A stretch of DNA of 64,000 nt from Streptomyces lydicus (GCF_004125265.1 NZ_RDTE01000003.1:2418001-2482000), one strand, 5' to 3'. Positions 47,393 through 56,242 are shown, counted from the stretch's first letter. A program made the numbers and translations. Notes: generated from the letters alone by a model not told the origin.

Positions 47393-48016
47393 ATGATGCA
47401 CGACGACACGGGGATCACCACGGGGGAGGCTGACGGGCGTGCCGCGGACGGGCCGCGCTCGGTCGGGGAATTGCGCCGCGCCACCGCCGCCGGGAAGCGC
47501 GTCAAATACGTCCACTTCTGGGGCCACAGCCCCCGGCGCGACGGCAGTCTCGGTGCGAGCTGCTTCAGCCAGTGGTGGCCCTCCCCCTTCACCGTCGACG
47601 GGGTCCGGTACGCCACCGCCGAGCACTGGATGATGGCCGGCAAGGCCCGGCTGTTCGACGACACGGAAGCGGAGCGGCGCGCGCTCGCGGCGCGGCACCC
47701 CAAGCAGGCCAAGGACGCCGGGCGCCGGGTCCGCGGCTTCGACGAGGAGACCTGGCAGCACCGCCGCTTCGGCCTGGTCGTCGAGGGCAGCGTCCACAAA
47801 TTCGGCCAGGACGCCGCGCTGCGGGAGTTCCTGCTGGGCACGAACTCCCGGGTGCTGGTGGAGGCCAGCCCGATGGACCGCATATGGGGCATCGGCCTCG
47901 CCGCCGACGACGAGCGGGCCGCGGACCCGGCCCGCTGGCGGGGTCTGAATCTGCTGGGCTTCGCGCTGATGGCGGCGCGGCAGATCCTGCGGGAGGGGGT
48001 CGGGCCGCAGCCGTAG
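47393..48016 (+). CDS. NADAR family protein (YbiA-like)
   Basis: A 207-residue protein with a short disordered N-terminus. The NADAR signature elements VDGVRYATAEHWMMAGKARLF, near-terminal SPMDRIWGIGL and NLLGFALM are present. Family members act as N-glycosidases on riboflavin intermediates or as ADP-ribosyl-guanosine hydrolases; the target here is unknown. It is divergent from the polyamine operon across a 201-base control region. The start is the first of two adjacent ATG codons at 47393. Confidence 0.88.
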   Translation: MMHDDTGITTGEADGRAADGPRSVGELRRATAAGKRVKYVHFWGHSPRRDGSLGASCFSQWWPSPFTVDGVRYATAEHWMMAGKARLFDDTEAERRALAARHPKQAKDAGRRVRGFDEETWQHRRFGLVVEGSVHKFGQDAALREFLLGTNSRVLVEASPMDRIWGIGLAADDERAADPARWRGLNLLGFALMAARQILREGVGPQP

Positions 48017-48207
48017 TGGGGGGCCGGGCTTCGCCGGGGGCAGCGCTTCCCGGCGGCCAGGGGTCCCGGGCCGGGGCTTCCGGGCCGGGGAACCGGGACC
48101 GGACGAGAGGCCCGGCCGCAGCCCTGCGCCCCGCGGCCGCCCGCGCCCCGCTTAGCATGACGAGTCCTCTCCGCGCACCGCGCACACCCCTGGACCAGGA
48201 GGAACCG

Positions 48208-49230
48208 TTGTCCGATCTCGATGCCTTCATCGCGGGCCTGCCCAAGGCGGAGCTGCACGTCCACCACGTCGGATCGGCCTCACCGCGCATCGTCGCCGAG
48301 CTGGCGGCGCGGCACCCCGACTCCGCCGTCCCCACCGACCCCGAAGCGCTGGTCGACTACTTCACCTTCCGCGACTTCGCGCACTTCATCGAGGTCTACC
48401 TCTCCGTCGTGGACCTGATCCGCGACGCCGAGGACGTCCGGCTGCTGACCTACGAGGTCGCCCGGGACATGGCCCGGCAGCAGATCCGCTACGCCGAGCT
48501 GACCGTCACGCCCTTCAGCTCGACCCGGCGCGGCATCCCCGACGCCGCGTTCGTCGAGGCGATCGAGGACGCCCGCAAGGCGGCGGAGTCGGAGCTGGGC
48601 GTGGTGCTGCGCTGGTGCTTCGACATCCCGGGCGAGGCGGGCCTGGAGTCCGCGGAGGAGACCGCCCGGATCGCCTGCGACCTGCAGCCCGAGGGCCTGG
48701 TCTCGTTCGGGCTCGGCGGCCCGGAGATCGGGGTGCCGCGCCCGCAGTTCAAGCCGTACTTCGACCGTGCCCGCGCGGTCGGGCTGCACTCCGTGCCACA
48801 CGCCGGCGAGACCACCGGCCCCGGCACAATCTGGGACGCGCTGCGCGAGCTGCGCGCCGAGCGCATCGGCCACGGCACCAGCGCCCCCCAGGACCCGGCG
48901 CTGCTCGCCCACCTCGCCGAGCACCGCATCCCGCTGGAGGTCTGCCCCACCTCCAACATCGCCACCCGCGCGGTGCGCACCCTGGAGGAGCACCCGCTCA
49001 AGGAGATGGTCGACGCGGGCGTGCTGGTCACCATCAACAGCGACGACCCCCCGATGTTCGGCACCGACCTCAACACCGAATACGGCGTCGCCGCCCGGCT
49101 GCTGGGCCTGGACGCCGGGGGCGTGGCCGGCCTCGCCCGGAACGCCGTCACCGCCTCCTTCATGGACACCGCCGCCAAGACGCGGCTGACGGCTGAGATC
49201 GACAGCTACACGGCGGCGTGGCGGGGGTAG
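48208..49230 (+). CDS. Probable aminodeoxyfutalosine deaminase (adenosine deaminase-like)
   Basis: A 340-residue amidohydrolase of the adenosine deaminase family. Metal ligands sit in ELHVHHVGS, the substrate His/Glu in HAGETTGP and the Asp pair in NSDDPPMFGTD. The HHVGS sequence replaces the HLEGT or HLDGS of true adenosine deaminases. The S. avermitilis protein Sav2595 of this group was shown to deaminate 6-aminodeoxyfutalosine in the futalosine route to menaquinone; orthology here is my inference from position and motif. I use TTG 48208, which has AGGAGG at a five-base distance; ATG 48157 is the alternative. It ends before a strong bidirectional terminator. Confidence 0.85.
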   Translation: MSDLDAFIAGLPKAELHVHHVGSASPRIVAELAARHPDSAVPTDPEALVDYFTFRDFAHFIEVYLSVVDLIRDAEDVRLLTYEVARDMARQQIRYAELTVTPFSSTRRGIPDAAFVEAIEDARKAAESELGVVLRWCFDIPGEAGLESAEETARIACDLQPEGLVSFGLGGPEIGVPRPQFKPYFDRARAVGLHSVPHAGETTGPGTIWDALRELRAERIGHGTSAPQDPALLAHLAEHRIPLEVCPTSNIATRAVRTLEEHPLKEMVDAGVLVTINSDDPPMFGTDLNTEYGVAARLLGLDAGGVAGLARNAVTASFMDTAAKTRLTAEIDSYTAAWRG

Positions 49231-49273
49231 CCACGACGGCGCCCGGCGGGCAGGCGCAGGGGGCACACGGCAT

Positions 49274-49313
49274 GGGGGCACTCGGCACAGCTCCGGCCCT
49301 GCCGAGTGCCCCC
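49274..49313. terminator. Bidirectional terminator between deaminase and second potD
   Basis: A perfect 14-base stem (49274-49287 with 49300-49313), 12-base loop, 43 bases after the deaminase stop and 26 bases from the end of the convergent gene. Confidence 0.85.
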
Positions 49314-49339
49314 TACAGCCGCTACAACCCCTACAACCC

Positions 49340-50521
49340 CTACAACCCCACGATCGCGTTCCACTCCTTGGCGAAGGCGGGCCGCTCCTTGGACGTGATG
49401 TCGCGGGCGATGGCCAGCCGCTTGCGCATCGCGTCATCGGGGAAGATCAGCGGGTCCTCGGCGAGCGCGGCGCGCTCCTTGTCCTTGGACGAGGCCAGCA
49501 CCTCGCGCGCGGCCGGTACGGGGCACACGTAGTTGACCCAGGCGGCCAGCTCCGCGGCGACCTCCGGCCGGTAGTAGTAGTCGATCAGCCGCTCGGCGTT
49601 GCGCTTGTGCTCCGCGAGGTTGGGGATCAGCAGGCTCTCCGCCCAGAGCTCGGCGCCCTCCTGCGGCACCACGAACTCGATGTCCGGGTTGTCCGCCTGG
49701 AGCTGGATCACATCGCCCGAGTAGGCCTGCGCGGCGAGCACATCGCCGGAGTCCAGGTCCTTGATGTAGTCGTTGCCGGTGAACCGCCTGATGTGCCCCT
49801 TGCTCACCAGGCGCCGTATGCGGTCGGTCATCCGGTAGAAGTCATCGGCCTTCCAGCGGGTGATGTCCACTCCTTCGCCCTGCATCAGCAGCGCGAACGA
49901 CTCGTCGATCCCGGAGAGCAGGGTGACCCGGCCGCGCAGATCGTCCTTCCACAGGTCGGAGGTGTGCTTGATCTCCCGGCCGAGCTTCTTGCGGTTGTAG
50001 GCGATGCCGGTGATCCCGGACTGCCAGGGCACGGAGTGCGTACGGCCCGGGTCGAAGTGCGGGGTACGCAGCAGCGGATCGAGGTGCGCGGCGACATTCG
50101 GCTGGGCCGCCCGGTCCATCTTCTGGACCCACCCCAGCCGTACGAACCGGGCGCACATCCAGTCGCTGATGACGATCAGGTCCCGGCCGGTGCTCTGGTG
50201 GTTCATCAGCGCGGGGCTGATCTTGCCGAAGAACTCGTCGTTGTCGTTGATCTCCTCGGTGTACGTCACGGAGATCCCGGTGCGCCGCTCGAAGGCGTCA
50301 AGGGTGGGCCGGCGCTGCTTGTGCCGGTCGTCGACGTCGATATAGAGGGGCCAGTTCGCGAAGACGAGCTTGTGGTCCCGTGCCGACCGGTCGGCTCCCC
50401 CGCGGTCCGCCTCCTTGACGTATGCGGGCGGCACCCCGCAGCCGGTCATGGCGGCCAGCGCCCCCGTCACACCCATTCCGCCCATACCCCGGAGCAGCGC
50501 ACGCCGCGAAAGATCAGCCAT
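49340..50521 (-). CDS. Second PotD-like polyamine-binding lipoprotein
   Basis: A 393-residue lipoprotein with twin-arginine signal DLSRRALLRGMGG and lipobox MTGCG. The mature part resembles PotD at 44322-45569 (NWPLYIDVDDRHKQRRPTL, INDNDEFFGKISPAL, FTGNDYIKDLDSGDV). No permease or ATPase gene follows, so it may share PotABC or sense polyamines. It starts at ATG 50521; a GTG at 50536 is possible. It lies 136 bases after the second aldehyde dehydrogenase gene on the same strand. The 3' end contains a short direct repeat of the stop region (49322-49346). Confidence 0.9.
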   Translation of the reverse strand: MADLSRRALLRGMGGMGVTGALAAMTGCGVPPAYVKEADRGGADRSARDHKLVFANWPLYIDVDDRHKQRRPTLDAFERRTGISVTYTEEINDNDEFFGKISPALMNHQSTGRDLIVISDWMCARFVRLGWVQKMDRAAQPNVAAHLDPLLRTPHFDPGRTHSVPWQSGITGIAYNRKKLGREIKHTSDLWKDDLRGRVTLLSGIDESFALLMQGEGVDITRWKADDFYRMTDRIRRLVSKGHIRRFTGNDYIKDLDSGDVLAAQAYSGDVIQLQADNPDIEFVVPQEGAELWAESLLIPNLAEHKRNAERLIDYYYRPEVAAELAAWVNYVCPVPAAREVLASSKDKERAALAEDPLIFPDDAMRKRLAIARDITSKERPAFAKEWNAIVGL

Positions 50522-50657
50522 GGCGTGCACTCTCACGTGCCGCGGGCGGAGGCGGCAAGAGACAGAGCGTCCATTGCCGGGCCTCCGCCCGCGACGGTGT
50601 GTCGAGCGTTCCGGGCCGTCCGAGGGTGAGATGCCCGGATCGACAGGATCGGCCTGG

Positions 50658-52112
50658 TCAGCCGTCCAGCGAGGTCATCACGTGCTTGATGCGGGTGTAG
50701 TCGTCGAAGCCGTAGGCCGAAAGGTCCTTGCCGTAGCCGGACTTCTTGAATCCGCCGTGCGGCATCTCGGCGACCAGCGGGATGTGGGTGTTGATCCACA
50801 CACAGCCGAAGTCGAGGGTCTTGGACATCCGCATGGCGCGGGCGTGGTCCTTGGTCCACACCGACGACGCGAGCGCGTACTCGACGCCGTTGGCCCACTC
50901 GACCGCCTGCTTCTCGTCGGAGAAGGACTGGACGGTGATGACCGGGCCGAAGACCTCGTGCTGGATGATCTCGTCGTCCTGCTTGAGGCCCGAGACGACG
51001 GTCGGGGCGAAGAAGTAGCCCTTGTCGCCGACCTGTTCGCCGCCCGCCTCGATCTTCGCGTGCGCGGGCAGCCGCTCGATGAAGCCCTTGACCTGCCTCA
51101 GCTGGTTGGCGTTGTTCAGCGGCCCGTAGAGCACGTCCTCGTCGTCGACCGCGCCGGTCTTGGTCTCCGAGGCGGCCTTGGCCAGCGCGGCGACGAACTC
51201 GTCGTGGATGGACTCCTGGACCAGGACGCGGGTGGCGGCCGTACAGTCCTGGCCGGCGTTGAAGTAGCCGGCGACCGAGATGTCCTCGACGGCCTTGGGG
51301 ATGTCGGTGTCCTCGAAGACGACGACCGGCGCCTTGCCGCCCAGCTCCAGGTGGACCCGCTTCAGGTCCTTGGCGGCGGACTCGGCGACCTGCATACCGG
51401 CGCGCACGGAGCCGGTGATCGAGGCCATCGCGGGGACCTTGTGCTCGACCATCAGGCGGCCGGTCTCGCGGTCACCGCAGATGACGTTGAACACGCCGCG
51501 GGAGTGCCCCAGTTCGTCCAGCACGCTGCCGATGATGTCGGCGATCAGCACCGTGGAGGCCGGGGTGGTGTCGGACGGCTTGATGACGACGGTGTTGCCC
51601 GCGGCCAGCGCCGGGGCGAACTTCCACACGGCCATCATCATCGGGTAGTTCCACGGCGCGACCTGGGCGCAGACGCCGACCGGCTCGCGGCGGATGATGG
51701 AGGTGAAGCCCTCCATGTACTCGCCGGACGCGCGGCCCTCCAGCATCCGGGCGGCACCCGCGAAGAAGCGGATCTGGTCCACCATCGGCGGGATTTCCTC
51801 GGACCGTACGAGCGCGATCGGCTTGCCGCAGTTCTCGGACTCGGCGGCGATCAGTTCCTCCGCCCGCTCCTCGAAACGGTCGGCGATCTTGAGCAGGACC
51901 TTCTGGCGCTCGGCCGGGATCAGGTCGCGCCAGGCGGGGAAGGCGGCCTCGGCGGCGGCCATGGCCGCGTCCACATCGGCGGCGGCCGAGAGCGGGGCGG
52001 TGGCGTACGCCTCACCCGTGGCGGGATTGACCACCTCCGTGGTCCGCCCGTCGGCGGCGTCCCGGAACTCCCCGTCGATGTAGTTGCGCAGACGACGCAG
52101 TGCGGTGGTCAC
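50658..52112 (-). CDS. Gamma-aminobutyraldehyde dehydrogenase-like aldehyde dehydrogenase, second copy
   Basis: A 484-residue ALDH with LELGGKAPVVVF and AGQDCTAATRVLV. It resembles the operon copy at 45674-47191 but is shorter at both ends. PWNYPMMMAVWKF matches PatD-type aminoaldehyde dehydrogenases. It starts at GTG 52112 with GAAGGGG upstream and is divergent from an Lrp-type regulator across 168 bases with two candidate operators. It likely oxidises 4-aminobutanal made by the divergent aminotransferase. Confidence 0.93.
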   Translation of the reverse strand: MTTALRRLRNYIDGEFRDAADGRTTEVVNPATGEAYATAPLSAAADVDAAMAAAEAAFPAWRDLIPAERQKVLLKIADRFEERAEELIAAESENCGKPIALVRSEEIPPMVDQIRFFAGAARMLEGRASGEYMEGFTSIIRREPVGVCAQVAPWNYPMMMAVWKFAPALAAGNTVVIKPSDTTPASTVLIADIIGSVLDELGHSRGVFNVICGDRETGRLMVEHKVPAMASITGSVRAGMQVAESAAKDLKRVHLELGGKAPVVVFEDTDIPKAVEDISVAGYFNAGQDCTAATRVLVQESIHDEFVAALAKAASETKTGAVDDEDVLYGPLNNANQLRQVKGFIERLPAHAKIEAGGEQVGDKGYFFAPTVVSGLKQDDEIIQHEVFGPVITVQSFSDEKQAVEWANGVEYALASSVWTKDHARAMRMSKTLDFGCVWINTHIPLVAEMPHGGFKKSGYGKDLSAYGFDDYTRIKHVMTSLDG

Positions 52113-52197
52113 TGTGCGCCCCCTTCAGTCAGATATCCGGTGATGTGGCTCCACCCTAGCCATGGGACCCACGTTTTCGACACACCCGCCACTCAGG

Positions 52198-52278
52198 AAC
52201 AACGGAATCAGTGAAATTTAGATCGCGACACGACTAATTTCATCGTCCGGGGGTTGCACGACAGACGAGGCTCGTGCA
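52198..52278. promoter_or_regulatory. Divergent regulatory region with motif and two inverted repeats
   Basis: The AACAACGGAATC motif is at 52198-52209. Dyads are TGAAATT (52212-52218) with AATTTCA (52236-52242), and TGCACG (52255-52260) with CGTGCA (52273-52278) just before the GTG start at 52281. The centre is unusually AT-rich for this chromosome. These are plausible sites for the adjacent Lrp-family regulator. Confidence 0.5.
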
Positions 52279-52280
52279 CA

Positions 52281-52775
52281 GTGAACGACGTGGCGGCCTC
52301 TCGAAACAGTCCTGACAGAACCGGAACCCCGTCGATCGACTCCGTCTCCCTGGCGATCATCGAGCAGCTCCAGGAGGACGGGCGCCGTCCGTACGCCGCG
52401 ATCGGCAAGGCCGTCGGCCTGTCCGAAGCGGCGGTACGCCAGCGCGTACAGAAACTGCTCGACCAAGGCGTGATGCAGATCGTCGCGGTCACCGACCCCC
52501 TCACGGTCGGTTTCCGCCGGCAGGCAATGGTCGGCATCAACGTCGAAGGTGACCTCGACCCCGTGGCCGATGCCCTGACGACCATGGAAGAGGTCGAGTA
52601 CGTCGTCATGACGGCAGGCTCCTTCGATCTCCTCATCGAGATCGTCTGCGAGGACGACGACCACCTTCTGGAAATGATCAACAAGCGGATCCGCACGCTT
52701 CCCGGCGTCCGATCCACCGAGAGCTTCGTGTACCTCAAGCTCCGGAAGCAGACCTACACCTGGGGAACGAGATAA
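52281..52775 (+). CDS. Lrp/AsnC-family transcriptional regulator
   Basis: A 164-residue regulator. The N-terminal winged helix reads DSVSLAIIEQLQEDGRRPYAAIGKAVGLSEAAVRQRVQKL; the C-terminal RAM domain includes VEYVVMTAGSFDLLIEI. Such proteins form octamers that respond to amino acids or amines. It starts at GTG 52281 rather than 52254. The aminotransferase gene starts two bases after its stop, so they are one operon. It is divergent from an aldehyde dehydrogenase gene, which suggests control of putrescine or GABA degradation. Confidence 0.92.
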   Translation: MNDVAASRNSPDRTGTPSIDSVSLAIIEQLQEDGRRPYAAIGKAVGLSEAAVRQRVQKLLDQGVMQIVAVTDPLTVGFRRQAMVGINVEGDLDPVADALTTMEEVEYVVMTAGSFDLLIEIVCEDDDHLLEMINKRIRTLPGVRSTESFVYLKLRKQTYTWGTR

Positions 52776-52777
52776 CG

Positions 52778-54139
52778 ATGAGCGGCGACCTCTCCAAGAC
52801 GGCCTACGACCACCTGTGGATGCACTTCACCCGCATGTCGTCGTACGAGAATGCCCCCGTGCCCACGATCGTGCGCGGTGAGGGCACCAACATCTACGAC
52901 GACAAGGGCAAGCGCTACATCGACGGCCTGGCCGGCCTGTTCGTGGTCAACGCCGGACACGGCCGGGTCGAGCTCGCCGAGACCGCCTACAAGCAGGCGC
53001 AGGAGCTGGCCTTCTTCCCCGTGTGGTCCTACGCCCACCCCAAGGCCGTCGAGCTTGCCGAGCGCCTGGCCCACGAGGCCCCCGGCGACCTCAACAAGGT
53101 CTTCTTCACCACCGGTGGCGGCGAGGCCGTCGAGACCGCCTGGAAGCTGGCCAAGCAGTACTTCAAGCTCGTCGGCAAGCCGATGAAGCACAAGGTCATA
53201 TCCCGGGCCGTCGCCTACCACGGCACCCCGCAGGGCGCCCTGTCCATCACCGGTCTGCCCGGCCTCAAGGCCCCCTTCGAGCCGCTGGTCCCCGGCGCGC
53301 ACAAGGTGTCGAACACCAACATCTACCGCGCCCCGATCCACGGCGACGACCCCGAGGCCTTCGGCCGCTGGGCCGCCGACCAGATCGAGCAGCAGATCCT
53401 CTTCGAGGGCCCCGAGACCGTCGCCGCGGTCTTCCTGGAGCCGGTGCAGAATGCCGGCGGCTGCTTCCCGCCGCCCCCCGGCTACTTCCAGCGGGTCCGC
53501 GAGATCTGCGACCAGTACGACGTCCTGCTCGTCTCCGACGAGGTCATCTGCGCCTTCGGCCGCCTCGGCACGACGTTCGCCTGTGACAAGTTCGGCTACG
53601 TCCCGGACATGATCACCTGTGCCAAGGGCATGACCTCGGGCTACTCCCCGATCGGCGCCTGCATCATCTCCGACCGCCTGGCCGAGCCGTTCTACCGGGG
53701 CGACAACACCTTCCTGCACGGCTACACCTTCGGCGGCCACCCGGTCTCCGCGGCAGTCGGCGTCGCCAACCTCGACATCTTCGAGCGCGAGGGCCTCAAC
53801 CAGCACGTCCTCGACAACGAGGGCAACTTCCTGAGCACCCTGCAGAAGCTGCACGACCTGCCGATCGTCGGCGACGTCCGCGGCAACGGCTTCTTCTACG
53901 GCATCGAGCTGGTCAAGGACAAGGTCACCAAGGAGTCCTTCAACGAGGAGGAGACCGAGCGCGTCCTGTACGGCTTCCTCTCCAAGGCGCTGTACGACAA
54001 CGGTCTTTACTGCCGCGCCGACGACCGCGGCGACCCGGTCATCCAGCTCGCCCCGCCGCTGATCGCCGACCAGCCGGTGTTCGACGAGATCGAGCAGATC
54101 CTGCGCACGGTCCTCACCGAGGCCTGGGCCAAGCTCTGA
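52778..54139 (+). CDS. Class III omega-aminotransferase, probably putrescine/diamine:pyruvate type
   Basis: A 453-residue PLP enzyme. FTTGGGEAVETAWKLAKQY, SDEVICAFGRLGT and the PLP lysine in TCAKGMTSGY (Lys283) are characteristic. It is closer in style to omega-amino acid:pyruvate or putrescine aminotransferases than to GabT. With the divergent aldehyde dehydrogenase it could convert putrescine to 4-aminobutanal and GABA. It is coupled to the Lrp gene and followed by a terminator. Confidence 0.9.
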   Translation: MSGDLSKTAYDHLWMHFTRMSSYENAPVPTIVRGEGTNIYDDKGKRYIDGLAGLFVVNAGHGRVELAETAYKQAQELAFFPVWSYAHPKAVELAERLAHEAPGDLNKVFFTTGGGEAVETAWKLAKQYFKLVGKPMKHKVISRAVAYHGTPQGALSITGLPGLKAPFEPLVPGAHKVSNTNIYRAPIHGDDPEAFGRWAADQIEQQILFEGPETVAAVFLEPVQNAGGCFPPPPGYFQRVREICDQYDVLLVSDEVICAFGRLGTTFACDKFGYVPDMITCAKGMTSGYSPIGACIISDRLAEPFYRGDNTFLHGYTFGGHPVSAAVGVANLDIFEREGLNQHVLDNEGNFLSTLQKLHDLPIVGDVRGNGFFYGIELVKDKVTKESFNEEETERVLYGFLSKALYDNGLYCRADDRGDPVIQLAPPLIADQPVFDEIEQILRTVLTEAWAKL

Positions 54140-54185
54140 CCCTCGCGTCACCTCCTGGTGCACTCATCCACAACTGAACATCCAG

Positions 54186-54231
54186 CGGCTCAGATTCACT
54201 CACTTCAAGCCATACGAGTGAATCTGGGCCG
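54186..54231 (+). terminator. Terminator after the aminotransferase gene
   Basis: A 16-base stem with one G-U pair (54186-54201 with 54216-54231) and a 14-base loop, 46 bases after the stop. Confidence 0.75.
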
Positions 54232-54353
54232 TTGTGCTGCCAAGCGACGAATACCGGGGGTCACCAGTACTTACCGTGCTAGGGACCGATACCCTCCATG
54301 GTCGTTCACCCGGTCGGGGGAACGATTCGACGCCTACAACAAGAGGTGCGCAG

Positions 54354-55094
54354 ATGGTGGCCCCGCCTGACAACGACGTTCTCTGGGCCCGCGGCCTGCA
54401 CCACACGCACGGCGGCACCTCGGCCCTCGCCGGAGTCTCCGTCGGCGTCCGCGAAGGCGAGATCCTCGCCGTCACCGGCCCGCGCGGCAGCGGCAAGACC
54501 ACCCTTCTGAAATGTCTCTCCGGTCAACTCGTCCCGTCCGAGGGCGAGGTCTGGTTCAACAGCGCCCCCGTGCACACCCTCTCCTCCCCCAGCCGCGAAC
54601 GGCTGCGTCTGGACCGGTTCGGCTGGATCGACACCGAACCGCATCTCGTCCCCGAACTCACCGCCTGGGAGAACGCCGCCCTCCCCCTCCTCCTCCGCGG
54701 CACCGGCACCCGGTCCGCCAAACACACCGCCGTGGAATGGCTGGACCGCCTCGACGTCGGCATGTGCGCGAACCGCCGTCCCGCGCGGCTCGACCAGTCC
54801 CAGCGCCAGCGGATCGCCATCGCCCGGGCACTCGCCACCACCCCCCAGGTGCTGTTCGCCGACGAGCCGACCGCCCCCCTGCACCGCTCCGACGGCACCC
54901 AGGTGCTGCGCACCCTGACCACCGCGGCCCGCTCGCACCAGATCACCGTCGTCCTGGCGACCCACGACCCCGAGGCCGCCACGCTCGCCGACCGGTCCCT
55001 GGCACTCCTCGACGGCCGCCAGTCCGGCGCCACGGCCGAGGCCGCCGGTTCCTCCGATGAGGAAAGCAGGGCAGCGTGCTCGCTCTCCGTCTAG
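54354..55094 (+). CDS. ABC transporter ATP-binding protein with degenerate signature
   Basis: A 246-residue ATPase related to the LolD/MacB group. Walker A GPRGSGKTT, Walker B VLFADEPTAPL and the switch ATHDPEA are intact. The signature, normally LSGGQ, reads LDQSQRQRIAIARAL, so the central SGG is lost. I chose ATG 54354 (AAGAGGTG upstream) instead of 54234. It overlaps the next gene, a membrane protein, by 19 bases. The substrate is unknown; the degenerate signature suggests altered or regulatory ATP use. Confidence 0.85.
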   Translation: MVAPPDNDVLWARGLHHTHGGTSALAGVSVGVREGEILAVTGPRGSGKTTLLKCLSGQLVPSEGEVWFNSAPVHTLSSPSRERLRLDRFGWIDTEPHLVPELTAWENAALPLLLRGTGTRSAKHTAVEWLDRLDVGMCANRRPARLDQSQRQRIAIARALATTPQVLFADEPTAPLHRSDGTQVLRTLTTAARSHQITVVLATHDPEAATLADRSLALLDGRQSGATAEAAGSSDEESRAACSLSV

Positions 55095-56242
55095 CCCGCG
55101 GCTCTCACCCCCTCGTCCTGCTGCGCCGCCTGTGCGTCGCCGTCGCGGCGGCCGGCACCGGCTTCCTGCTGCTCTCCACCGTCGGCCACGCCGCCGGCCA
55201 CCCGTCCGCGGCCGACGAGTCACTGGTACGCCTGCTGTGGTGCACGGCCCCGCTCGCCGCCACGGCCCAGTTCGCGGTCTCCACGGCCCGCACGGATCCC
55301 GCCGCCCGTCTCCAGCGCGGTATGACCGCCGCCGGCCTGGGCCCGCTCCGCCTCACCCTGCTCGCCACCGCCTCCACCACGCTGACCTGTGTGCTCGGTG
55401 TCCTCGCCGCACTGCTCGCCTTCCTCCGTCTCCGCGGCGACCTCGGCGGCCCGACCGCCGTCCCTCTCTTCGACGCCGACCTGCTCGGCGCCGGCCATCC
55501 GGTACCGCTCGTCGGCGCCCTCATGCTGCTGGCCACCGTTCCGCTGACCGCCGCGGCGGCCACGGCCGTCGCCCTGCGCCCCCGCCACGAGGCCGGCGCC
55601 CCCGAGGACGGAAGCCGCCCCACGATCGCCCCGCCCTCCGGTCTCCCGTGGGGCATCGCCCTGGCCGCGGCCGGCCTGGCGATCGAGGCGTACACCAGCC
55701 GCGCTCCCGGCGCCCACGGCGGGCTGCTGCCGCTCCCCGGCCGGCTGATCGGCAGCCCGCCGGGAGTCCTGGCCGGCTGGGCGCTGTCGGCCTTCGGCCT
55801 GGTGCTGGCCGGACCCGGGCTGGTGCATCTGTGCGGCCGGCTGCTCTGCGCCGGCCGGCCCGGCGCACTGCGTCTGCTGTCCGGGCGGGTACTGCAGGAG
55901 GAGTCGCACCGCCTCGGGCGTCCGCTCGGCGTCCTGTGCGCGGTCGGCTCCGCCGCGTACGCCGCGGTGAAGGTGTACGAAGCCTCGTCCTCCCGTCCTT
56001 TCGGGCCGCTCACCGCCGTCGGCGCGGCGGTCGTCCTCGCCTGTGTCACCGCCAGCGCGCTCACCGCCGCAGTGGAATCCCACTCGGCCCGAGCCCACAC
56101 CACGGCCGCCCTCCGCCGCCTGGGCGCCTCCGCCTCCGTCCTCTACCGGGCAGCGGCCCTGCGCGCCCTGGCGCTGGTGACCGTCCTGGCTCCGCTGACC
56201 TGGACCGTCGCGGAGATGGCCACGCTTCCGCTCGTGCACTGA
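55076..56242 (+). CDS. FtsX/MacB-like ABC permease
   Basis: A 388-residue membrane protein with several hydrophobic stretches (VAVAAAGTGFLLLS, LTLLATASTTLTCVLGVLAALL, PLVGALMLLATVPL, AGWALSAFGLVLAGPG and the C-terminal cluster). The tail TTAALRRLGASASVLYRAAALRALALV resembles the coupling region of FtsX-type permeases. The GTG at 55076 lies inside the ATPase gene, showing coupling. Together they form an ABC exporter of unknown cargo. Ala/Leu-rich composition limits motif recognition. Confidence 0.78.
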   Translation: MLALRLARGSHPLVLLRRLCVAVAAAGTGFLLLSTVGHAAGHPSAADESLVRLLWCTAPLAATAQFAVSTARTDPAARLQRGMTAAGLGPLRLTLLATASTTLTCVLGVLAALLAFLRLRGDLGGPTAVPLFDADLLGAGHPVPLVGALMLLATVPLTAAAATAVALRPRHEAGAPEDGSRPTIAPPSGLPWGIALAAAGLAIEAYTSRAPGAHGGLLPLPGRLIGSPPGVLAGWALSAFGLVLAGPGLVHLCGRLLCAGRPGALRLLSGRVLQEESHRLGRPLGVLCAVGSAAYAAVKVYEASSSRPFGPLTAVGAAVVLACVTASALTAAVESHSARAHTTAALRRLGASASVLYRAAALRALALVTVLAPLTWTVAEMATLPLVH

